Positions 21,480 to 26,218 of a DNA stretch of 26,218 nt are shown piece by piece. Both the position numbers and the translations under genes were made by a program. Origin of the DNA: an uncultured Eubacteriales bacterium (GTDB taxonomy: Bacteria; Bacillota; Clostridia; Oscillospirales; QAKW01); contig CABULU010000025.1 of the NCBI GenBank assembly GCA_902492505.1, positions 1 to 26,218 of the forward strand. Reading direction: 5' to 3'. The notes below the pieces were generated by a model. The model made no database searches. It was given only the letters and a program-made list of their open reading frames with translations, and had not been told where the DNA came from. Position 1 is the first letter of the stretch; every line of letters begins with the position of its first letter.

Positions 21480-23384
21480 TTAAAGCAAAGTACTGAAATA
21501 GTACACAGGCATCGCGCTCCATCCGTGGCAAAGGCTGCCTGCATTAGAAAAATCGGCTTCCCCTTTCTCGGTTTCCCAAAACGATGTTGCGCCGAGATCG
21601 AGCATTTTTTTATATTTTACCCTGATATCATTTAAGACGTAATCTTTATATTTATCTTTGTTAATCATAAGCAAAGCATCATATTTAAAGCAAACCATGC
21701 TGAGGGTTGCATTAGTAAGCTCGTTTTCGCCCGCCATAATCTGCGCAATCTTAGCCGCAGTTTCACCTTTTGCGGCGCCGCAGAGAATCGCAAGTGAATT
21801 TACAAGTTCACTGTATTTATGCTCTCCCACTCTGTTAACAAACAGCTGACGCTCACTATCATAAAATACTTCCAATATTTTATCATTTAGCTTATCCGCA
21901 ATAGTTTTATAGTTTGATTTTTGACCGAGTATTTCACAAATTTTGTCCATGCGGTCAAGAGCAAGTGAAAGCATACAATTCAGGGCAGCTTCCAGCGACT
22001 TATTGTCCTCCTTATGGAGTTTACCGGATAAATCATCAGACCATTCATAAAAATTCCAATGACATTTTTCAGCAAAGTTAGGAATAAGACCGTTTTCCAT
22101 GTGATTTAAAAATGTATCGAGCACCGAGCAAAGCTTTGGCATTATCTGACGTATCAGAGTCAAATCTCCGGAATACTTCGTATATTCATACACCTCAAGG
22201 TAATAGTGCAATGAAAAAGAAGGGATGGTAAGGTTTTCTCCGCTCGGCGTACAAATAGACAAAAGACCGTCGGCTCTGTCATCCTTACTCATCAAATACA
22301 GATTAGCGCGTGGAAAACAGTACTCATTAAAAGCATAATAACCGCAAAGCATCTGATTGCGGCTGTCCATTGCATACAGCGCCTGCTCACGCCAAGGGCA
22401 ATCTTCATAATGATCATGCATACACAATTCAAGCGTACGCACTGAAACGTCATAAATGCGGTCTGTCAAATCATCACCAAAAGATTTTGTAATCTTCTTA
22501 AGCGGATAAAAGCAAGGTAGTACACTTGCATAATCAAGCTCGATTTCCTGTTCAGCAAAAATTTCAAGATATCGCAAACCGAGGCGACGAAAATAGTTAG
22601 CATATTCTGTTACACCGCTTTTAATTACAATCTCCGTGCTGAAATCACGGGTACCTATTATTCTCCGCACACAACCATCAACTATATGTTCTCCGTAAGC
22701 AATAGTCAGTTTCTGACTGATTTTTGAGCGAACCTTTATAGTGAGATAACCCACTTCCTCTCGACCTATATCTATAAGAAAATGCTTGTTATCTTCATTT
22801 TTCAGAACAGTTGTTTCGCATTTTTCTGCAATCTTGAGCTTATGTATGGGACGTTCAAACATAGGTAGGTTCTGCTGCACCATAACACTGTCTGCAAAAC
22901 CGTGTAAACTTCCTGTTTTCCAATCGTCTTCTTTGGTTGAATCATACAGAAAGCTGTAACCGAGCTGACCTGTAATAACCTTTTTATAGCCGTTCTTATA
23001 GGAAAGGCTTAAACGTGATTGTGTTTTATCTCCCGAACAGCACACAAGCTGCTTACCGTCATACAGCTCAAATCGCAGAGCCGCTTTCCCCGGAAAATAG
23101 CTCATATTCTTTTGTCCGTAATACCACACAATTACGGCAAGTGTGTTTTTTCCCTGTACGCAATACCTTGTAATATCAATCTTATCGTAAACCTTGTAAT
23201 ACGGGAAATCAGGGTACTGCCCAGAGTCAACAAAGAGACCGTTTACATAAACAGTATAATTTGAGTCAGCAGAAATAAACAGCCGAGCAGAATTTCCGGA
23301 AATCTCAAATGTATCTACAAACTCGGCATACGAGTCATACTGCGGCTCGCTTTCCGCCCATATCCATTTCGAATCAGCTTCCAT
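21480..23384 (-). CDS. GH78 family alpha-L-rhamnosidase-like enzyme
   Basis: 634 residues without a signal peptide, so probably cytosolic. The N-terminal beta-sandwich (about 1-160) has YVNGLFVDSGQYPDF, typical of the carbohydrate-binding domain in GH78 enzymes. The (alpha/alpha)6 barrel contains the acidic motif YEDCPWREQALYAMDSRNQM (about 326-345), with E327/D328, E333 and D340 as the likely catalytic region. Near the C-terminus, GATSFWETEKGEADFSNAGS and CHGWSAMPVYYF follow the family ending. The ATG at 23382-23384 has GGAGGAG upstream; a 23-codon upstream extension lacks support. It is the second gene of an AraC-led operon. The substrate could be another sugar than rhamnose. Confidence 0.75.
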   Translation of the reverse strand: MEADSKWIWAESEPQYDSYAEFVDTFEISGNSARLFISADSNYTVYVNGLFVDSGQYPDFPYYKVYDKIDITRYCVQGKNTLAVIVWYYGQKNMSYFPGKAALRFELYDGKQLVCCSGDKTQSRLSLSYKNGYKKVITGQLGYSFLYDSTKEDDWKTGSLHGFADSVMVQQNLPMFERPIHKLKIAEKCETTVLKNEDNKHFLIDIGREEVGYLTIKVRSKISQKLTIAYGEHIVDGCVRRIIGTRDFSTEIVIKSGVTEYANYFRRLGLRYLEIFAEQEIELDYASVLPCFYPLKKITKSFGDDLTDRIYDVSVRTLELCMHDHYEDCPWREQALYAMDSRNQMLCGYYAFNEYCFPRANLYLMSKDDRADGLLSICTPSGENLTIPSFSLHYYLEVYEYTKYSGDLTLIRQIMPKLCSVLDTFLNHMENGLIPNFAEKCHWNFYEWSDDLSGKLHKEDNKSLEAALNCMLSLALDRMDKICEILGQKSNYKTIADKLNDKILEVFYDSERQLFVNRVGEHKYSELVNSLAILCGAAKGETAAKIAQIMAGENELTNATLSMVCFKYDALLMINKDKYKDYVLNDIRVKYKKMLDLGATSFWETEKGEADFSNAGSLCHGWSAMPVYYFSTLL

Positions 23385-23424
23385 AATACTCCTCCGTTTA
23401 ACCGTTAAGTTTAACTCAACAGTT

Positions 23425-24186
23425 TCATACTTTTTTAGGCACGACGCCAACATATTTTTTAAAAATACGATTGAAGTTACGCACGCTTTGAAATCCGCTT
23501 TGCCTTGCTATTTCCGCCATTGTAAGATCTGTTTCATTGAGCAGCACCCTTGCCCTGTCAACACGACTGCTGTTCACAAGCTCACAAAATCCCACCTTCA
23601 TATTTGAATGAAGGTAACGCGAAAGGTAATGGCGATCGTAACCTAAGCTATCTGCAAGTTGCATAAGTGTAATATTTTCTGTATAATGCTCAGAAATATA
23701 GGCAAGGATTTTATGTAGCAATTCTTCATTCTTACCAAGTCCCGCGTCAGTCAGAGGTACGGAGGCAAGATAACTGCTGCAAACAGCATACAGGCATGAC
23801 TTAATTGTAAAAATATCGCGGTTAGCATTTAAAAAAAGCTTGTCCACCACGTATTTTTCCGTGAATCCGTCACAGCGAAAGACAGCGCGACAGGCAGATT
23901 TGCCCTCAGTTTCGCGGGCAAATTTAGACACAAGATCATCGGAAAACACACAGACATACGCCACACTGTCTGTGGAATAATATGAATGAACGCTATTTCC
24001 CAAAATCAATGCAAAATCGCCTGAACGCATATACTCATGCTTGCTTTCAAGACAAACATCAATCGTACCATGTTTAACATAGACTATTTCTATATGTTTA
24101 TGGATATGAGGTACATACCTGAAATTCACATATTTAATGCACTCAAAACGGTTAGAACCGACAGAGTTGGTTTCCTGATAAAGCAT
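23425..24186 (-). CDS. AraC-family transcriptional regulator
   Basis: 253 residues. An N-terminal cupin-like sensor domain has HIHKHIEIVYVKHGTI and GDFALILGNSVHSY. The C-terminal 100 residues hold the two AraC helix-turn-helix motifs: LMQLADSLGYDRHYLSRYLH and then MAEIARQSGFQSVRNFNRIF, ending FKKYVGVVPKK. The ATG at 24184-24186 has GGAGTG six bases upstream; an in-frame TTG 14 codons earlier has no site. It lies 40 bp before the GH78 gene and is likely its regulator, with an oligosaccharide as inducer. The own promoter is at 24210-24238. Confidence 0.93.
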   Translation of the reverse strand: MLYQETNSVGSNRFECIKYVNFRYVPHIHKHIEIVYVKHGTIDVCLESKHEYMRSGDFALILGNSVHSYYSTDSVAYVCVFSDDLVSKFARETEGKSACRAVFRCDGFTEKYVVDKLFLNANRDIFTIKSCLYAVCSSYLASVPLTDAGLGKNEELLHKILAYISEHYTENITLMQLADSLGYDRHYLSRYLHSNMKVGFCELVNSSRVDRARVLLNETDLTMAEIARQSGFQSVRNFNRIFKKYVGVVPKKV

Positions 24187-24209
24187 AGACTCACTCCATT
24201 CGCCAATAT

Positions 24210-24238
24210 ATTTTATCTGATAAACCAAACTATGTCAA
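24210..24238 (-). promoter_or_regulatory. Promoter of the araC-GH78 operon
   Basis: Minus strand TTGACA (24233-24238), 17-bp spacer, TAAAAT (24210-24215), 23 bp before the AraC start codon. Confidence 0.8.
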
Positions 24239-24257
24239 TAAAAAATCAAACAATTAA

Positions 24258-24289
24258 AAATCCCCGCGAAAAGATTTTCGCGGGGATTT
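24258..24289 (-). terminator. Rho-independent terminator of the SLH gene
   Basis: Stem AAATCCCCGCGAAA / TTTCGCGGGGATTT with a four-base loop, followed on the minus strand by further T (TTTTTAATTG). It lies 10 bp after the SLH protein stop codon and before the AraC promoter. Confidence 0.9.
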
Positions 24290-24299
24290 CCACTTAAAT

Positions 24300-26218
24300 T
24301 TACGCTTCGGTATAGCCGTTATAATTTGCAAGAATTACAGCAACTTCCTGACGTGTGATTTCTTTCTTAGGATTAAGGTTAAGCACACCGTAATCGTTAG
24401 AACCGTTTATAAGTCCGTAAGTTACAACAGCCAAGCGCATATAGGGCTTTGCCCAGTTAGACACATTAGCTTCATCTGCAAATCCGCGCTCATTATAAGC
24501 TGCGTCTATGGCTTCCTGATTTGCATTATACAGCGAAAGTGCATCATCTGCATCGCCCCTCATTATGCAAACCGTGCTTACACCGATTTTAGCAAATTCC
24601 TGTCTTGTGGTAGGCTTTTTGCCGTCAAAGGTCTTGGGGTCAACGCCTGTCATAATACCAAGGCTAAAGCAGGCTTTTACGTAGTTGCTTGCCCAATCGG
24701 GGATTGTATCTGTATAAGGAAGAACGATGTTGCTATACAGTTTCTCATCAATTCCGAGAACCCTAACAGCTATCGCGGCTACCTCAAATCTTGTAATGTT
24801 ATCCTTTGGTCTGAAATAACCGTTATCACCCTGGAAATAACCAAATCCGTTATCGTTGAGGAAGTTAACCTGTTCCTTAGCCCAGCCGGAAATCGCATCT
24901 GCATCAGCATAGGTAGCTTTCGGTCTGTTAGAATCTATAGTTACTTTGGCAATAAAGTCAGTCACACCTGTCGGAGCATCTGCACCATCAGCCAACTCCT
25001 TAACATATACCTTAACATATACATTGGTATACTTTCCGATTACTGGTACAGTAGTAGGCTCACCCACGGCACGCTCCACATCAATAGAGTTCGAGCACTC
25101 TTTATCGGCAAATACTCTGTAAGTAGTTGCAGTATATTTGCTGTCATCAAGCAGCTTGGGAAGTATATCATAGCTTGAAACATTATCTTCAGCCTTAATA
25201 CGATACTCGCCGTCCGCAACTAAGGTGGCATTATCTATTGTGACATACTCCTCCTTAGGCGGGTCAACAGGATCAACAGGCTTAAAGTCATCAGAGCTTG
25301 TATGAATATTAAGCGTATAAATCTTTGAAGATAAGCCGTCTGCAGATGTAACTTTCAAATATGCTACTGTATCAGCAGCACTCATCTGAACAACATTATC
25401 CGCAAACGGAACAGTACATGCATAATCTGAATATACCGCGTAGCTTGCATTCTGATTTTCAGGATAAGCAATTACTTTAAACGAATTACCGTCAATTCTT
25501 GTTTCATAAGTGCTTGTATCATCGCCGTTATTAATCATTCCGAATACCGACGTGACATTGCAGGAGGATCTATCCTTGACAATAGTAAGCTTAAAGGTCT
25601 TTTCTGCGCCGCCGGCAGATTTTACAACGATATCTACAGTTTTATTATTCGCAATATTATCTATTGTGACAATACCATTCTCAGAAGGTCTGATGAGCTG
25701 ACCATTGTCGTAAACAGAGACTTCAGCATTATCTGAATGCTGAGCAATTATATCAAATGAGTATTTGCTTGCGGGTATGACCGCCTGAAATTCATCATCT
25801 GAAATTTTTACGGCATTGTCGATGTATGTAACTTCTGCCTGGTCGTTTGCAGCCTGCAAAACACTCAAGGTATAAACCTTGGAAATATTTCCGTCCTCGG
25901 AAACAACCTTTATAAATTTAAATACAGGTGCAATTCCTATGTCGGAGATATAATTATAATCATACTTTTCAGTACAGTTCACATCATTGAATATCTCATA
26001 TGATGCACCATCAGAAACTACAATTTCCGGAATTGTAAATTCAGTTGTACCTACCGGAACGCTGGCGTATACAGCATCATCGGAAACACGCCATGAGCCA
26101 AAGCGAACTATATCAGCCGCCGCTCCCAAAGGCTTTGTAATTGTAGCTGTATAAACATCGGATACAGAACCGTCAAATGACGAGAACTTGATATAGAATA
26201 CATTGTTTCCGCCTTTCA
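24300..26218 (-). CDS. S-layer homology protein with beta-sandwich repeats (5' end outside window)
   Basis: 639 codons are visible, and the frame stays open to the right edge. Three SLH domains fill the C-terminal part (about 24300-24895): WAKEQVNFLNDNGFGYFQGD..., then WASNYVKACFSLGIMTG, and WAKPYMRLAVVTYGLINGS. They end with the typical TRFEVAAIAVRV, TRQEFAKIGVST and TRQEVAVILANY patterns. Such domains bind pyruvylated wall polysaccharide. Upstream lie about four repeats of 80-95 residues, each ending in a strand such as KVYTLSV, KTFKLTI, KIYTLNI or VYTATITK, like cadherin-like beta-sandwich domains. A proline-rich linker PVDPVDPPKEE is at about 25250-25290. The protein is likely surface-anchored. 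The signal peptide lies outside. Confidence 0.9.
   Translation of the reverse strand, partial: KGGNNVFYIKFSSFDGSVSDVYTATITKPLGAAADIVRFGSWRVSDDAVYASVPVGTTEFTIPEIVVSDGASYEIFNDVNCTEKYDYNYISDIGIAPVFKFIKVVSEDGNISKVYTLSVLQAANDQAEVTYIDNAVKISDDEFQAVIPASKYSFDIIAQHSDNAEVSVYDNGQLIRPSENGIVTIDNIANNKTVDIVVKSAGGAEKTFKLTIVKDRSSCNVTSVFGMINNGDDTSTYETRIDGNSFKVIAYPENQNASYAVYSDYACTVPFADNVVQMSAADTVAYLKVTSADGLSSKIYTLNIHTSSDDFKPVDPVDPPKEEYVTIDNATLVADGEYRIKAEDNVSSYDILPKLLDDSKYTATTYRVFADKECSNSIDVERAVGEPTTVPVIGKYTNVYVKVYVKELADGADAPTGVTDFIAKVTIDSNRPKATYADADAISGWAKEQVNFLNDNGFGYFQGDNGYFRPKDNITRFEVAAIAVRVLGIDEKLYSNIVLPYTDTIPDWASNYVKACFSLGIMTGVDPKTFDGKKPTTRQEFAKIGVSTVCIMRGDADDALSLYNANQEAIDAAYNERGFADEANVSNWAKPYMRLAVVTYGLINGSNDYGVLNLNPKKEITRQEVAVILANYNGYTEA

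Noticed and set aside
23396..23415. Direct repeat of GTTTAAC (13-bp period) between AraC and GH78 as an AraC operator
   Set aside because: It lies within the operon, downstream of the AraC gene; two copies of a 7-base AT-rich word are too short to support a call.
1..26218. Mobile element, phage, CRISPR or defence system
   Set aside because: No transposase, integrase, terminal repeats, att-like duplications, spacer arrays or defence motifs were seen; the gene content is core chromosomal.

Overview
The window is an ordinary chromosomal stretch from a spore-forming, Gram-positive anaerobe of the class Clostridia, most likely in or near Oscillospirales/Ruminococcaceae. The evidence is: sporulation genes (sigG, yqfC, yqfD, a ylbJ/spoVV-type gene), a ferrous-iron Feo system, an S-layer homology (SLH) protein, strong AGGAGG-type ribosome binding sites, moderate-to-low GC by eye, and Clostridia-type hypothetical genes (a CD1247-like protein, an ECF sigma factor with a membrane partner). 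There is no transposase, integrase, phage gene, CRISPR array, rRNA or tRNA that I can see.

Layout. 1-1600: 3'-truncated feoB and complete feoA, reading leftwards from a TTGACA/TATTCT promoter whose start region holds a GTTAGT-ACTAAC palindrome. 1690-2770: efp and a zinc-ribbon CD1247-like gene with their own promoter and terminator. 2797-11217: a long leftward block of ten genes, yqfC-yqfD-phoH-ybeY-dgkA-era-yqzL-recO-mutS2-TIM barrel. Most neighbours overlap or nearly touch, which suggests one or a few transcripts. It covers sporulation, RNA processing, undecaprenol phosphorylation, ribosome assembly and DNA repair. yqzL is a 47-codon gene that overlaps recO by 47 bp. 11278-12569: a divergent ylbJ/spoVV-type membrane gene plus a four-cysteine small protein. 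12615-14201: enolase and a small MGMT-type protein. 14262-15683: sigG followed by a mecA-type ClpC adaptor, reading leftwards. 15877-16947: a PRK06851-type P-loop protein with a decayed second P-loop half. 17079-18679: an ECF sigma factor and its membrane partner. 18853-21439: a GT2 glycosyltransferase, a PAP2 phosphatase and a glycerophosphodiester phosphodiesterase, an envelope/lipid set. 21480-24186: an AraC regulator and a GH78 (alpha-L-rhamnosidase-type) enzyme, reading leftwards. 24300-26218: a 5'-truncated SLH protein with beta-sandwich repeats.

No obviously new multi-gene defence or mobile system is present. The more unusual signals are the sigG-mecA arrangement beside the P-loop protein, an mRNA hairpin that would bury the yqzL start, the palindrome shared by the divergent yqfC and ylbJ genes, and several small conserved cysteine-rich proteins without an assigned function. 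All functional calls come from reading motifs and gene order; no database search was run.
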